Part shown: positions 1-9,778 of the stretch, piece by piece
Numbering within the stretch: the first letter of the stretch is position 1
How the letters are laid out: each line of letters opens with the position of its first letter
Source: Sphingomonadales bacterium
GTDB taxonomy: Bacteria; Pseudomonadota; Alphaproteobacteria; Sphingomonadales; Sphingomonadaceae
Assembly: GCA_027486415.1 (NCBI GenBank)
Contig: JAIXPC010000002.1
Coordinates: forward strand, 310,001 to 374,000
Direction of reading: 5' to 3'
DNA length: 64,000 nt
The notes under the pieces: model-generated
Told to the model about the DNA's origin: nothing
The model's input: the letters and a program-made list of their open reading frames with translations, nothing else
Databases searched by the model: none
Position numbers and translations under genes: made by a program

Positions 1-836
1 GGGAGCGGTGCCTCGACATCCTTGCCGAAGCGGAAGCGGGGCTCGATTTTGCCGAAGATGAAGCCGATGTCGCCGAACGGCTGGACGAAGCCGCCCGCGA
101 ACAACTGCTCGCGATGGCCAGCGAGCTCGATCAGTTGCTCGCCGATTCCGCCCGCGCCGCACGTATCCGCGACGGCCTCACCATCGTCGTCACCGGCCCG
201 CCAAACGTCGGAAAATCCAGCTTGGTCAACGCCTTGGCCATGCGTGATGCGGCCATCGTCACGCCGATTGCCGGCACCACGCGCGACGCCATCGAAGTGC
301 CGGTGGACCTGGGCGGAATCGCCGCGGTCCTCATCGATACCGCAGGCCTGCGCGACACGGATGACCCGGTCGAAGCCGAAGGAATCGCGCGCGCCCGCCA
401 GCGCGCCGCCCGCGCAGATCTGGTCATCAGCGTCGCCAGTGCCGATGCCCCACATTGGCCAGCGCCAGCGCCTGTGCCCCCGAAGACGCTGATGCTGCTA
501 AACAAATGCGACCTGGCCCTGCCGGTGCTGCCGGCGGGCGCGCTGAGTGTTTCGGCAAGCACCGGCGCCGGGATGGCCACGCTGCGCGATTGGTTGACCA
601 ACTTCGCCCGGCAAGCCACCCGCCCCGGTGAGCCAGCTCTGCTTGCCCACGCCCGTCACCGTGCGGCCTTTGCCGACGCCCACGCCGCCCTGGTCGACGC
701 CGCCCACGCCCCCGAGCCGGTGCTGCGCGCCGAGTCACTGCGAATAGCCGCCCATGCCTTCGCGCGCGTCGCCGGTCGCATCGGGGTTGATGACGTGCTC
801 GACCGGATCTTCAGCAGGTTCTGCATCGGCAAATAG
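1..836 (+). CDS. mnmE: tRNA uridine-5-carboxymethylaminomethyl modification GTPase MnmE (5' truncated)
   Basis: MnmE works with MnmG to install the cmnm5 group on U34 of tRNAs in the cytoplasm. The reading frame is already open at base 3 and runs to a TAG, so the N-terminal folate-binding domain lies outside the window. The visible part holds the G domain: Walker A GPPNVGKSS, switch TTRD, G3 DTAG and G4 NKCD. It ends with the invariant C-terminal FCIGK, whose cysteine is needed for catalysis. mnmG follows after a short gap that contains a parS site, the usual alphaproteobacterial order mnmE-mnmG-rsmG-parA-parB. Confidence 0.96.
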   Translation, partial: ERCLDILAEAEAGLDFAEDEADVAERLDEAAREQLLAMASELDQLLADSARAARIRDGLTIVVTGPPNVGKSSLVNALAMRDAAIVTPIAGTTRDAIEVPVDLGGIAAVLIDTAGLRDTDDPVEAEGIARARQRAARADLVISVASADAPHWPAPAPVPPKTLMLLNKCDLALPVLPAGALSVSASTGAGMATLRDWLTNFARQATRPGEPALLAHARHRAAFADAHAALVDAAHAPEPVLRAESLRIAAHAFARVAGRIGVDDVLDRIFSRFCIGK

Positions 837-865
837 CGGTGCCGCTTTCGGCCGATGCCCGTGAA

Positions 866-881
866 TGTTTCACGTGAAACA
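866..881. promoter_or_regulatory. parS centromere site 1 (ParB-binding palindrome)
   Basis: TGTTTCACGTGAAACA is a perfect 16-bp palindrome identical to the bacterial parS consensus. It lies between mnmE and mnmG, 27 bp before the proposed mnmG start, and 3.3 kb from the parB gene whose product should bind it. A second identical copy lies inside rsmG. Confidence 0.95.
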
Positions 882-908
882 TTTCGCCCGAATCGCTATA
901 GCCACGTC

Positions 909-2759
909 ATGTCATCCTTTGACGTCATCGTTGTCGGGGCCGGTCACGCCGGTTGCGAAGCTGCTGCCGCCGCCGCCCGCCGCGGCGCGCGGGTGGCACT
1001 TGTGACGCTTCGTTCCGACGATCCTGGCACGCTCAGCTGCAATCCCGCCGTCGGCGGTATCGGCAAGGGCCACCTCGTTACCGAGATCGACGCGCTGGGC
1101 GGCATCATGGGCCGGGTGACCGATGCTGCCCGGCTCCAATCCCGCCTGCTCAATCGGTCCAAGGGCCCGGCGGTGCAAGGGCCGCGCGCGCAGGTGGATC
1201 GCAAGCTTTATCGCGCCGCGATGGCTGAAACGCTGGCGGCGTTCTCGACGCTCACCATCGTTCCAGCGGCGGTCGAAGGCCTGATCATCACCCACGGCCG
1301 CATCGTCGGCGTCCAGACGTCCTGCGGTCGCCTCGACGCGGCAGCGGTCATTCTCACAACGGGCACATTCCTTGGCGGCGTCATGCACATCGGCGCGGAA
1401 CGGGAAGTCGGCGGTCGCGTGGGCGCGCAGGCGTCAGATCTGGGCTCGGCCTTGCGGGCCATGGGCCTGCCGGTGAGTCGCCTCAAGACCGGCACACCGG
1501 CCCGGCTGGACGGCCGCAGCATCGATTGGGCGGCGCTTGACTGGCAATATGGCGACGCCGATGATCCGCGGCTCAGCCGGTTCGGTCGTTCCAATGGCCG
1601 GCCGGCACTGCCATGTGCGATCACCCGCACCAACGCCACCACCCATCAGATCATTCGCGATCATCTGGGCGAATCAGCACTTTATGGTGGCCACATCAAT
1701 TCGGTCGGGCCGCGCTATTGCCCGTCGATCGAAGACAAGGTGGTGCGGTTTGGTGATCGTGACGGCCACCAGATTTTCCTCGAACCCGAGGGCTATGATG
1801 ACATCACCATCTACCCCAACGGCTTGTCCACCTCGCTGCCGCTGGCCGTGCAGGAAAAGTTCATCGCGTCCATCAAGGGCCTCGAGCGCGCTCGTATCCT
1901 GCGGGCCGGATATGCGATTGAATATGATCATGTCGATCCCCGCGCCTTGACACCGGGGCTGGCAGCGAAGGACATTCCCGGCCTGTTCCTGGCTGGCCAG
2001 ATCAACGGGACCACTGGGTACGAGGAGGCCGCAGCCCAAGGCCTGGTGGCGGGGGCCAATGCCGCTGCCGCCGCGCTGGGGCTGGACAAACTGATCATCG
2101 ATCGCACCGCGGCCTACATCGGTGTGATGATTGACGATCTGACCACGCACGGTGTCGCCGAGCCCTATCGTATGTTCACCAGTCGCGCGGAGTATCGCCT
2201 GCGCCTGCGAGCAGACAACGCCGATCAGCGTCTGACACCCATCGGCATCGGCGCTGGACTGGTGCCGCCTGCCCATGCCGCACGATTCGCCACCGATCAG
2301 GCCAGACGGGAAGCAGGTCGCACACTGTTGGAGAGCCTGTCGGCCAGCCCGCACCAGCTTGCCGCGCACGGCATCGACGTCCGTCAGGACGGGCAGGTTC
2401 GCACCCTGTTTGAATGGCTGCGCTTCCCGGCTGTCACCCACGCCGCTGCCCGGCGCGTGTGGCCGGAGCTGGCGGCGCTTTCTGACGAGCTTCTGGCGAG
2501 CCTGGCCGTTGATGCGAACTACGCCGCCTATGTTGCCCGACAAGAGGCAGAGGTCGCCGCCGTCCGTCGTGACGAGGCACTGGCGCTGCCAACCGATCTC
2601 GATTTTGCTGCCGTCGCCGGCCTGTCAAAGGAAATGATCGAACGGCTGAGTAAGGCACGCCCGCTGACGCTGGGGGCTGCCAGCCGTGTTCCTGGCATCA
2701 CGCCGGCGGCATTGATCGCGCTGTTGCCGCATACATCACGCAACAGGATTGCCGCCTGA
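909..2759 (+). CDS. mnmG: tRNA uridine-5-carboxymethylaminomethyl modification enzyme MnmG
   Basis: FAD-dependent partner of MnmE in tRNA U34 cmnm5 modification. The chosen ATG gives 616 aa, the usual family size, and begins MSSFDVIVVGAGHAGCEAA, with the FAD dinucleotide-binding GxGxxG within the first 15 residues. The family motif CNPAVGGIGKGH follows at about residues 45-56. A longer in-frame start at 855 would read through the parS palindrome as VSRET and put 18 unusual residues before the FAD fold, so it is less likely. The stop lies one base before the rsmG start. Confidence 0.96.
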   Translation: MSSFDVIVVGAGHAGCEAAAAAARRGARVALVTLRSDDPGTLSCNPAVGGIGKGHLVTEIDALGGIMGRVTDAARLQSRLLNRSKGPAVQGPRAQVDRKLYRAAMAETLAAFSTLTIVPAAVEGLIITHGRIVGVQTSCGRLDAAAVILTTGTFLGGVMHIGAEREVGGRVGAQASDLGSALRAMGLPVSRLKTGTPARLDGRSIDWAALDWQYGDADDPRLSRFGRSNGRPALPCAITRTNATTHQIIRDHLGESALYGGHINSVGPRYCPSIEDKVVRFGDRDGHQIFLEPEGYDDITIYPNGLSTSLPLAVQEKFIASIKGLERARILRAGYAIEYDHVDPRALTPGLAAKDIPGLFLAGQINGTTGYEEAAAQGLVAGANAAAAALGLDKLIIDRTAAYIGVMIDDLTTHGVAEPYRMFTSRAEYRLRLRADNADQRLTPIGIGAGLVPPAHAARFATDQARREAGRTLLESLSASPHQLAAHGIDVRQDGQVRTLFEWLRFPAVTHAAARRVWPELAALSDELLASLAVDANYAAYVARQEAEVAAVRRDEALALPTDLDFAAVAGLSKEMIERLSKARPLTLGAASRVPGITPAALIALLPHTSRNRIAA

Positions 2760-2760
2760 G

Positions 2761-3378
2761 ATGACCGACGCCCGTACAGACTTTGCGGCCGAGTTCGATG
2801 TTTCACGTGAAACATTGGCCAAGCTCGACCGCTATGCCGAGCTTCTCGCCGAATGGCAGCAGAAGATGAATCTCGTCGGGCCATCGACCCTGCCTCACAT
2901 CTGGGATCGCCATTTCCGCGATTCGGCACAGCTGTTGCCCATTGCGGGCGTGGGCCGCAGCTGGCTCGATATTGGCGCCGGCGGCGGCTTTCCCGGCCTC
3001 GTGCTTGGCATTCTCGATCCAACCGCCCGCTTGGTGCTCGTAGAATCCATCACCAAAAAGTGCCGATTTCTGGACACTGTGGCCAGCGAAACCGACATTT
3101 TGGCCAACGTGACGATACAGAATGTCCGCATCGAAGCACTGGCGGTCAGCAAATTTGATGTCATCACTGCCCGGGCCGCTGCCAGCCTGGATGTCCTGTT
3201 TGATTGGGGACTGCGCTTCTCCGGATCGGGCACCCGCTGGATCCTGCCAAAAGGCGCAAGGGTGCAGGAAGAGCTTGCCAGCGCCGCAAAGCGGTTCCAC
3301 TTTGACCACGAGTTGATTGCCAGCCGCACCGATTCCGATGCGCGCATCGTCGTGGCAAAAGGGGTGAAACGCCGATGA
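2761..3378 (+). CDS. rsmG: 16S rRNA (guanine-N7) methyltransferase RsmG
   Basis: SAM-dependent methylation of G527 in 16S rRNA. The protein is 205 aa with the SAM-binding loop DIGAGGGFPG at about residues 70-79 and the N-terminal family stretch EWQQKMNLVG. The ATG at 2761 is preferred to 2749 because it sits directly after the mnmG stop. Residues 13-17 (DVSRE) are encoded by the second parS palindrome, so the centromere constrains this coding sequence. The last four bases (ATGA) overlap the parA start, indicating translational coupling. Confidence 0.95.
   Translation: MTDARTDFAAEFDVSRETLAKLDRYAELLAEWQQKMNLVGPSTLPHIWDRHFRDSAQLLPIAGVGRSWLDIGAGGGFPGLVLGILDPTARLVLVESITKKCRFLDTVASETDILANVTIQNVRIEALAVSKFDVITARAAASLDVLFDWGLRFSGSGTRWILPKGARVQEELASAAKRFHFDHELIASRTDSDARIVVAKGVKRR
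2799..2814. promoter_or_regulatory. parS centromere site 2 (inside rsmG)
   Basis: Second perfect copy of TGTTTCACGTGAAACA, embedded in the rsmG coding sequence and encoding its VSRET residues. Together with the copy at 866 it forms a parS cluster spanning 1.95 kb next to parAB. Confidence 0.95.
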
Positions 3379-4151
3379 TCATTGCGATCGCCAACCAGAA
3401 GGGCGGTGTCGGCAAGACGACAACAGCAGTGAACCTCGCGACTGCTCTGGCCGCGATCGGCAAGCGCGTCCTGATGGTGGACGCCGATCCCCAGGGCAAT
3501 GCCTCGACCGGTCTTGGCATTGGCCGAAAGGACCGCGAACCCTCGCTTTATCAAGTGCTTATCGGTGAAGCGGCGGCGGCTGACGCCATCCGCGAGACGG
3601 TCATCCCCGGCCTGTCAATCCTCACTGCCAGTTCCGCGCTGGCTGCCGCCGAAGTCGAGCTGGTCGATGCCGACCGCCGCAGCCACCGCCTTGCAGAGGC
3701 TCTTGCCACGCTGCCGGCTCATGATTTCGTCCTTGTCGATTGCCCACCGTCATTGGGCCTGATCACGGTCAACGCCCTCGTTGCCGCCGACGCCGTGCTG
3801 GTGCCGCTCCAAAGCGAATTCTTTGCCCTTGAAGGCCTCAGCCAGCTTCTGGGGACAATCGACCGGGTGAAGACCGGGCTCAACCCCCGTCTGCATCTGC
3901 TCGGCATCGTGCTTACCATGGTCGATCGCCGCAACCGGCTTTCGGACCAGGTGTGCGCCGACGTGCGCGCCGTGATGGGGGCCAAGGTTCTCAAGACCGT
4001 GGTGCCGCGCAACGTGCGCCTGTCGGAAGCGCCCAGCCACGGGTTGCCGGCGCTGATCTATGACAGCCGCTGCGCTGGATCCGAAGCCTATCTGGCGCTG
4101 GCGCGCGAACTGCTGGAGCGGCTGGAACAGCCAATGGCGATGGCGGGGTAA
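3375..4151 (+). CDS. parA: Chromosome partitioning ATPase ParA
   Basis: Walker-type ATPase that drives segregation of ParB-parS complexes along the nucleoid. The 258 aa protein begins with the deviant Walker A KGGVGKTT at residues 9-16 and carries the Walker B-like VLVDCPPS. It overlaps the rsmG stop by four bases and is followed 12 bp later by parB. The length and the absence of an N-terminal HTH match the chromosomal (type Ib/Soj) class rather than plasmid ParA. Confidence 0.96.
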   Translation: MIIAIANQKGGVGKTTTAVNLATALAAIGKRVLMVDADPQGNASTGLGIGRKDREPSLYQVLIGEAAAADAIRETVIPGLSILTASSALAAAEVELVDADRRSHRLAEALATLPAHDFVLVDCPPSLGLITVNALVAADAVLVPLQSEFFALEGLSQLLGTIDRVKTGLNPRLHLLGIVLTMVDRRNRLSDQVCADVRAVMGAKVLKTVVPRNVRLSEAPSHGLPALIYDSRCAGSEAYLALARELLERLEQPMAMAG

Positions 4152-4163
4152 AAGAGGCCACAT

Positions 4164-5036
4164 ATGTCTGATCTCAAACGGAAATCTGGTCTTGGCCGCG
4201 GGCTTTCGGCTCTGCTGGAGGATATTGCCGCGCCGCCCGCCGCCTCGGCGCCAGGCGTCATCCGCCTGCCCGTTGCAGAGATCATGGCCAATCCTGATCA
4301 GCCCCGCCGGCACTTCGATGATGCCGCCATGGCCGAACTCGCCGCTTCGGTGAAAGCCCATGGCGTGTTGCAGCCGATTCTCGTTCGCCCCCACGCGGGC
4401 CGTCATCAGATCATCGCTGGTGAACGCCGCTGGCGCGCCGCGCAGGCTGCCGGCCTGCACGAAGTTCCGGTGGTGGTTCGCCCGCTCAATGACGGCGAAG
4501 TTGCGGAAATTGCGCTGATCGAGAATATCCAGCGCGCCGATCTCAACGCCATCGAAGAAGCGCGGGGCTATCAGAAACTGATCGCCGAGTTCGGCCACAC
4601 GCAGGCTGCTCTGGGCGATATCGTCGGCAAATCGCGCAGCCACATCACCAACCTGTTGCGCCTGCTGGATCTGCCCGCGGCAGTGCAGGGGATGGTGGAA
4701 AGCGGTGCGCTGTCGATGGGTCACGCCCGCGCTCTCGTGGGCGCGCAAAATGCCGAGGCGCTGGCGCAAACCGCTGTGAAGCAAGGGCTGTCGGTGCGTG
4801 CGCTGGAGGCCATGGTGGCTGGCGGCAAGCCGCGCCCCGGCAAATCCCGGGGGCCCGGCGCTCCGGCGGCCAACGATCCCAACAGCGACGCACTGGAAGA
4901 GCAGCTGGCGGAGGCGCTGGGAATGCCGGTGGCATTGCAGGTGGCAGCAGGGGCGACCAGCGGCAGTCTGACCATCCGCTTCGCCGATCTCGATCAGCTT
5001 GATCTGCTTTGCGCCCGCCTGGGCGCAGCGCTCTAA
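4164..5036 (+). CDS. parB: Chromosome partitioning CTPase/DNA-binding protein ParB
   Basis: Binds parS, spreads as a CTP-dependent clamp and is moved by ParA. The 290 aa protein shows the N-terminal LGRGLSALL, the catalytic GERRWRAAQAAGL motif, the ENIQRADLN motif and an HTH around residues 140-175 (KSRSHITNLLRLLDLP). The C-terminal dimerisation domain follows a proline/glycine-rich linker. Its targets, the two parS sites, lie in the same operon. Its TAA stop overlaps the stop of the convergent holA gene by three bases. Confidence 0.96.
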   Translation: MSDLKRKSGLGRGLSALLEDIAAPPAASAPGVIRLPVAEIMANPDQPRRHFDDAAMAELAASVKAHGVLQPILVRPHAGRHQIIAGERRWRAAQAAGLHEVPVVVRPLNDGEVAEIALIENIQRADLNAIEEARGYQKLIAEFGHTQAALGDIVGKSRSHITNLLRLLDLPAAVQGMVESGALSMGHARALVGAQNAEALAQTAVKQGLSVRALEAMVAGGKPRPGKSRGPGAPAANDPNSDALEEQLAEALGMPVALQVAAGATSGSLTIRFADLDQLDLLCARLGAAL

Positions 5037-6061
5037 CGGCGGCGCGTTGCCACCGCCGCGCGGCGGGTGAGATCAAGCAGCAACTGCTGCGCGCCAAGAT
5101 CAGCGATGCCGCCGGTGGATTTGACCGCGCGTTCGGCAGCCAGCAAATCGCCCATCGCGGTCGCAAGCGCGGGCTGCGTCCATGCAGACAAGGCCTTGAT
5201 TACGAAGGGCTTTTCCTTCCAGAAGATCGCCTTTCCCTGCGCCTCCACCACTGCAGCCGGCGTCTGGCCGCCATCAACTTCTGTCCGCAGCAACACCAGC
5301 TGGGCGAACCGCCGCTCCAGCGCGCGCAGCAGCGGGATGGCGGTGCCATCCGGCAGCCGGCCGATCAGATCCGCGGCCTGCGCCACATCACCCGTGGTGA
5401 TCGCCGCGATGGGCGCGAACAGGTCGGCCTCACCAGATCCGATGCCGATGGCGGCGACATCATCAGCCGTGACCAGTTGCGGCGGCCGGGCCGGATCGGC
5501 GTCTTTATAGAGCGCGTATTTTTCAAGTTCGCGGCGCAAGATGGAACGATCGCCACCTGCACCTTCGAACAGCAGTTCCGGCACACCGCGATCAAGGCGG
5601 AGGCCCATCGGTGCCGCCATGTCGCCCAGCAGCCGCGCCGCATCACGCAGGCTGGCTTCGTAATTGATGCAGGCGGCGATGGCGGGATGCTTTTCAGCCA
5701 GCGCCAACAGCTTGCTGCCCTTCTTGAAGGCACCGGCAACCGCCAGCACGGGGTGGCCGGGCGGGCCGTCCAGCAGCGCCTCCACGGCGGCCAGACCATC
5801 ATCATCAAGGCCATCGACGCGCACCAGTTCACGATCGCCGAACATCGACAGGCTGGTGGCGGCGGCGAGCAGGGCCTGGACGTCGCCCTTCAGCGATGCG
5901 CCGGCAATCTCGGTGACGGTCACTCCGGCGCCAAAGCCAGCGGCAACCTGGCCCGCCATGTCGCGTGACGCTGATTCATCGGGGCCGTGAAGGATGACCA
6001 GCCGCACGTCCGCAGGCCACTGGCGGGCGATAGCGGCGATCTTGCCCCCGTCTGCCTTCAC
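5033..6061 (-). CDS. holA: DNA polymerase III delta subunit
   Basis: Clamp-loader delta subunit that opens the sliding clamp. At 342 aa it is the family size. N-terminal VRLVILHGPDESASRDMA and the later FGDRELVRVDGL match HolA. It lies 15 bp downstream of lptE, in the order leuS-lptE-holA that is common in alphaproteobacteria. Its stop overlaps that of parB, so the convergent pair has no room for a terminator. The assignment rests on motif resemblance and gene order. Confidence 0.9.
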   Translation of the reverse strand: MKADGGKIAAIARQWPADVRLVILHGPDESASRDMAGQVAAGFGAGVTVTEIAGASLKGDVQALLAAATSLSMFGDRELVRVDGLDDDGLAAVEALLDGPPGHPVLAVAGAFKKGSKLLALAEKHPAIAACINYEASLRDAARLLGDMAAPMGLRLDRGVPELLFEGAGGDRSILRRELEKYALYKDADPARPPQLVTADDVAAIGIGSGEADLFAPIAAITTGDVAQAADLIGRLPDGTAIPLLRALERRFAQLVLLRTEVDGGQTPAAVVEAQGKAIFWKEKPFVIKALSAWTQPALATAMGDLLAAERAVKSTGGIADLGAQQLLLDLTRRAAVATRRR

Positions 6062-6076
6062 GCGCCTGCCTTCACA

Positions 6077-6574
6077 TCAGTCCTTGGCGGCGCGGGCGTA
6101 CCGGGCCAGCCGCGCGCTGATCTGACGGGCAATATCGATCGACAGCCGTTCCAGTGCCATGGTTTCCGCCGCCACGACGGCGAAATTGGAGCTGACACGG
6201 TCGATACCGGCATCGGCGGCGGCGGTATCGTCCACCAGCACCGTGCCAGTCGCGGCATCCACCAGCCGGAACCGGGCGCGCAACGTGCGGCGTTCGCGCG
6301 CTGCGGACGAGTCTCCGCGCACACCGAAGGCGCTGATCTGATCGTCCAGCGCCACTTCCAGCCGATAACGCGGGGCATCTGCGGGCCGGCCGAACTGCTC
6401 CTCCAGCGCCTGCCGCACCATGAACCCGGCCCGTTCGGGGATCGGCGCAATGCCGATATCGGCCATCAACGAGGCCGGCGCGGATTGCGAACCGCCGGCA
6501 TAGACCGGACGCAACTGGCAACCACCAAGCGCCAGCGCCGCCAGGATCAGGCCAAGGCGGGCGGCGTCACGCAA
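6077..6574 (-). CDS. lptE: LPS-assembly lipoprotein LptE
   Basis: Outer-membrane lipoprotein that plugs LptD and helps deliver LPS to the cell surface. A short hydrophobic signal ends in the lipobox LALGGC, followed by QLRPVYAGG, typical of alphaproteobacterial LptE. I place the start at a TTG that overlaps the leuS stop (TTGCGTGA). The only other in-frame upstream start is a TTG 30 bases earlier, inside leuS. Translation is therefore probably coupled to leuS. The 165 aa size fits. holA follows. Confidence 0.82.
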   Translation of the reverse strand: MRDAARLGLILAALALGGCQLRPVYAGGSQSAPASLMADIGIAPIPERAGFMVRQALEEQFGRPADAPRYRLEVALDDQISAFGVRGDSSAARERRTLRARFRLVDAATGTVLVDDTAAADAGIDRVSSNFAVVAAETMALERLSIDIARQISARLARYARAAKD

Positions 6575-9089
6575 CGATGTTGACCAGGCGATCAGGCACG
6601 ACAATCACCTTCTTCGGCGACGCGCCATCGAGTGTGCGGATGACGCCGGCCAGCGACAACGCGGTCGCTTCCAGCGCCGACTTGTCGGTGCCCTTGGCGG
6701 CGGTGAAATCACCGCGCAGCTTGCCATTCACCTGCACCGCGATGGTCACTTCGTCGTCAACCAGCAGCGCCGGATCAGCGACCGGCCAGGCGGCATCGCA
6801 CACCAGGCCGGGCTGGCCCAGCAGCGCCCACGCCTCTTCGGCCAGATGCGGCACCATCGGCGCCACCAGCTGCACCAGCGTGATCACGCCGGCGCGGCGG
6901 CTGGGGCCGGGGGCGGCACGTTCCAGCGCGCCCACCAGCTCATACAGGCGGGCAACGGCCTTGTTGAACTGCAGGCGATCGATATCACCGGTCACGCCGG
7001 CGATGGCGCGGTGCACGGCGCGGTCGATCTTGCCATCCGCAGCGCCCTCGGCCGGCGCGGCGCAGTCTTCCGCCAGGCGCCACACGCGCTGCACGAAGCG
7101 CCAGGCGCCATCGATGCCGGCTTCCGACCAGGCCAGGTCACGCTCCGGCGGCGAATCCGACAGCATGAACCAGCGCACGGCATCGGCGCCGTAACGGCCC
7201 AGAATGGCATCGGGATCGATGACATTCTTCTTGGATTTCGACATCTTGATGACGCGGCCGATCTCCACCGGCTGCCCATCAGCCTTCAGCGTCGCGCCAT
7301 TGCCCGTGCGCTCCACCTCGTCGGGCGAGAACCACAGCGGCGGCAGGCCTTCGCCCTGCGGCCGGCTGTAGGTTTCGTGGGTCACCATGCCCTGCGTGAA
7401 CAGGCCGGCGAACGGCTCGGCCACGTCCAGCTTGCCGATATGCTTCAGCGCGCGCGTCCAGAACCTTGCATAGAGCAGGTGCAGGATGGCGTGTTCCACC
7501 CCGCCGATATACTGGCCGACCGGCAGCCACTGCGCCGCCACCGCCGGATCAAACGGACGATCATCGGGCGCGCTGGCAAAGCGGATGAAATACCACGAGG
7601 AATTGGTGAAGGTGTCGAGCGTGTCGGTCTCGCGCCGGGCCGGCTTGCCGCACTGCGGGCAATCGACATGCTTCCACGTCGGATGGCGATCCAATGGGTT
7701 GCCGGGCACGTCGAACGTCACGTCCTCGGGCAGGGTCACCGGCAGCTGCTTCTTGGGCACCGGCACCGTGCCGCACACTTCGCAGTGGATGATCGGGATC
7801 GGCGTGCCCCAGTAACGCTGGCGGCTCACGCCCCAATCGCGCAGTCGATATTGGGTCACGCCCTGGCCCCAGCCTTCGGCTTCGGCGCGGGCGATCACGG
7901 CGGCACGCGCCTCGTCGCTGGCCATGCCGTCCAGCCAGCGCGAATTCACCATGCGCCCCGGCGCGGTATAGGCCTCGTCACCGATGGGGGCGGTCTCGTC
8001 GCCCTCGGCGGCCACCACGCGGATCACCGGCAGCTGATATTTGCGAGCAAAATCAAGGTCGCGCTGGTCATGGCCGGGGCAGCCGAACAGGGCCCCGGTG
8101 CCATAGTCCATCAGCACGAAATTGGCGACGAACACCGGCAGGCGGATCGCGGGATCGAGCGGGTGGATCACCGACAGGCCGGTGTCATACCCCTTCTTTT
8201 CCTGCGTCTCGATGTCGGCCGCCGCGGTGCCGCCGGCCTGGCATTCGGCGATGAACGCGGCCAGGCCCGGATTGCCCTCCGCACACTGGCGGGCCAGCGG
8301 ATGATCGGCGGCAATGGCGGCAAAGCTGGCGCCGAACAGCGTGTCGGGCCGCGTGGTGAACACGTCGAAACTGCCACCTTCGGCCACCTGGAAGGTGAAC
8401 TTCAGCCCCGTCGACTTGCCGATCCAGTTCTCCTGCATCAGGCGAACCTTTTCAGGCCACTGGTCCAGCGTCTTCAGCCCGTCCAGCAGATCCTCGGCGA
8501 AATCGGTGATCTTCAGGAACCACTGCGACAGCTTGCGGCGTTCGACGAGCGCGCCCGAACGCCAGCCACGGCCATCGATCACCTGCTCGTTGGCCAGCAC
8601 GGTCATGTCGACCGGGTCCCAGTTCACCGCCGATTCCTTGCGATAAACGAGGCCCGCCGCCAGCATGTCGAGGAACAGCGCCTGTTCCTGGCCGTAATAA
8701 TCCGGCTCGCAGGTCGACAGCTCGCGCGACCAGTCGAGCGCAAAGCCCAGTCGCTTCAGCTGCTCGCGCATCGCGGCGATGTTGGCGCGGGTCCAGCTGC
8801 CCGGGTGCACGCCCTTTTCCATGGCGGCGTTTTCGGCCGGCATGCCGAAACTGTCCCACCCCATCGGGTGCAGCACTTCAAAGCCCTGCGCGCGCCGGGT
8901 GCGCGCCACGACGTCGCCCATCGTGTAGTTGCGAACGTGCCCGATATGCACCCGGCCCGAAGGATAGGGAAACATCTCAAGCACATAGGCCTTGGCCTTC
9001 GGGCTGTTGTCAGCCGCGGCAAAGCTTTGCCGTTCCTGCCAGAGCGCCTGCCAGCGCGCTTCGGCGGCCTGATGGTCAAAACGGGGCAT
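6567..9089 (-). CDS. leuS: Leucyl-tRNA synthetase
   Basis: Class I aminoacyl-tRNA synthetase charging tRNA-Leu. The 840 aa protein has the HIGH signature HIGH within [16 protein letters not shown] at about residue 48 and KMSKS at about residue 611. Zinc-type cysteine pairs (CEVCG, CPQCG) lie between them, along with the editing domain (TTRPDTLFG). It starts 9 bp after the DUF3576 lipoprotein gene and its 3' end overlaps lptE. Confidence 0.98.
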   Translation of the reverse strand: MPRFDHQAAEARWQALWQERQSFAAADNSPKAKAYVLEMFPYPSGRVHIGHVRNYTMGDVVARTRRAQGFEVLHPMGWDSFGMPAENAAMEKGVHPGSWTRANIAAMREQLKRLGFALDWSRELSTCEPDYYGQEQALFLDMLAAGLVYRKESAVNWDPVDMTVLANEQVIDGRGWRSGALVERRKLSQWFLKITDFAEDLLDGLKTLDQWPEKVRLMQENWIGKSTGLKFTFQVAEGGSFDVFTTRPDTLFGASFAAIAADHPLARQCAEGNPGLAAFIAECQAGGTAAADIETQEKKGYDTGLSVIHPLDPAIRLPVFVANFVLMDYGTGALFGCPGHDQRDLDFARKYQLPVIRVVAAEGDETAPIGDEAYTAPGRMVNSRWLDGMASDEARAAVIARAEAEGWGQGVTQYRLRDWGVSRQRYWGTPIPIIHCEVCGTVPVPKKQLPVTLPEDVTFDVPGNPLDRHPTWKHVDCPQCGKPARRETDTLDTFTNSSWYFIRFASAPDDRPFDPAVAAQWLPVGQYIGGVEHAILHLLYARFWTRALKHIGKLDVAEPFAGLFTQGMVTHETYSRPQGEGLPPLWFSPDEVERTGNGATLKADGQPVEIGRVIKMSKSKKNVIDPDAILGRYGADAVRWFMLSDSPPERDLAWSEAGIDGAWRFVQRVWRLAEDCAAPAEGAADGKIDRAVHRAIAGVTGDIDRLQFNKAVARLYELVGALERAAPGPSRRAGVITLVQLVAPMVPHLAEEAWALLGQPGLVCDAAWPVADPALLVDDEVTIAVQVNGKLRGDFTAAKGTDKSALEATALSLAGVIRTLDGASPKKVIVVPDRLVNIVA

Positions 9090-9098
9090 CAGGAAAAC

Positions 9099-9536
9099 TC
9101 AGCGAACAGGGGCGATGGCATTGCGGCGAAGATCGCGGGCGCGGCCCAGAATCGTCTCTTCCAGCCGCTGCACGGTGCCGGCGCGCACATTGGCCTCGGT
9201 CCAGCCGGTGGCGCCCAGCGTCTGGCGCTGCACGGCCACGCGCACGGCATCGGCGCGCAGCTCCGTATCAAGGATGGTCACGGTCACCTTCACGCGCTCG
9301 TTGGCGCTTTGCGGGGAGACATACCAATCGGTGATGATCACCCCACCATTGGAATCGACCTGCGCCAGCGGCATGAAAGCGATCGTGTCCAGCGCCGACC
9401 GCCACAGATAGGCGTTGATGCCCAGCGTCGTCACCCGCGCCGGCGGCTCGGCCGAAAGCCGGGGCTTTTTCTTGCCGCACGCCGGCGTCATCAGCGCCAG
9501 CGTTGACAGGAAAATCACGGATGCAATGCGCCGCAT
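9099..9536 (-). CDS. DUF3576 family lipoprotein
   Basis: A 145 aa predicted lipoprotein: an N-terminal hydrophobic stretch (IFLSTLALMTPAC) gives a lipobox-like LMTPAC with the cysteine at residue 20. The rest (LGINAYLWRSALDTIAFMPLAQVD) matches the DUF3576 pattern found beside leuS in alphaproteobacteria. Function is unknown. The location suggests a periplasm-facing, membrane-anchored protein, perhaps tied to the envelope gene lptE in the same operon; that link is inference. Confidence 0.8.
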   Translation of the reverse strand: MRRIASVIFLSTLALMTPACGKKKPRLSAEPPARVTTLGINAYLWRSALDTIAFMPLAQVDSNGGVIITDWYVSPQSANERVKVTVTILDTELRADAVRVAVQRQTLGATGWTEANVRAGTVQRLEETILGRARDLRRNAIAPVR

Positions 9537-9778
9537 GGCTCAACCTTCAAAATCGTGGCTTCAAGATCGGGCCCGGCGGGCCGTTTGTTGCCCGCCTTCT
9601 GCCATGTTGCACCCGCCCCGCCAAGCCCGCAGCACGATGGGGCAACGCTGCCCGTGGCCGGCAACTGTGTGTCTGTCGCCACAGGGCCGGCGAAAAGAAT
9701 GAAATCCGGGCCGTTCATCAACGCGATACGTGCATTGGCATATGGGCTTGGCGGCCTGCGGTTGGTAGGAGTCGTGGC

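Noticed and set aside
6846-9506. Long open frame on the plus strand opposite leuS
   Set aside because: It is antisense to a complete leuS with all motifs; the composition (His, Arg, Gly, Gln rich) is typical of a shadow frame in GC-rich DNA.
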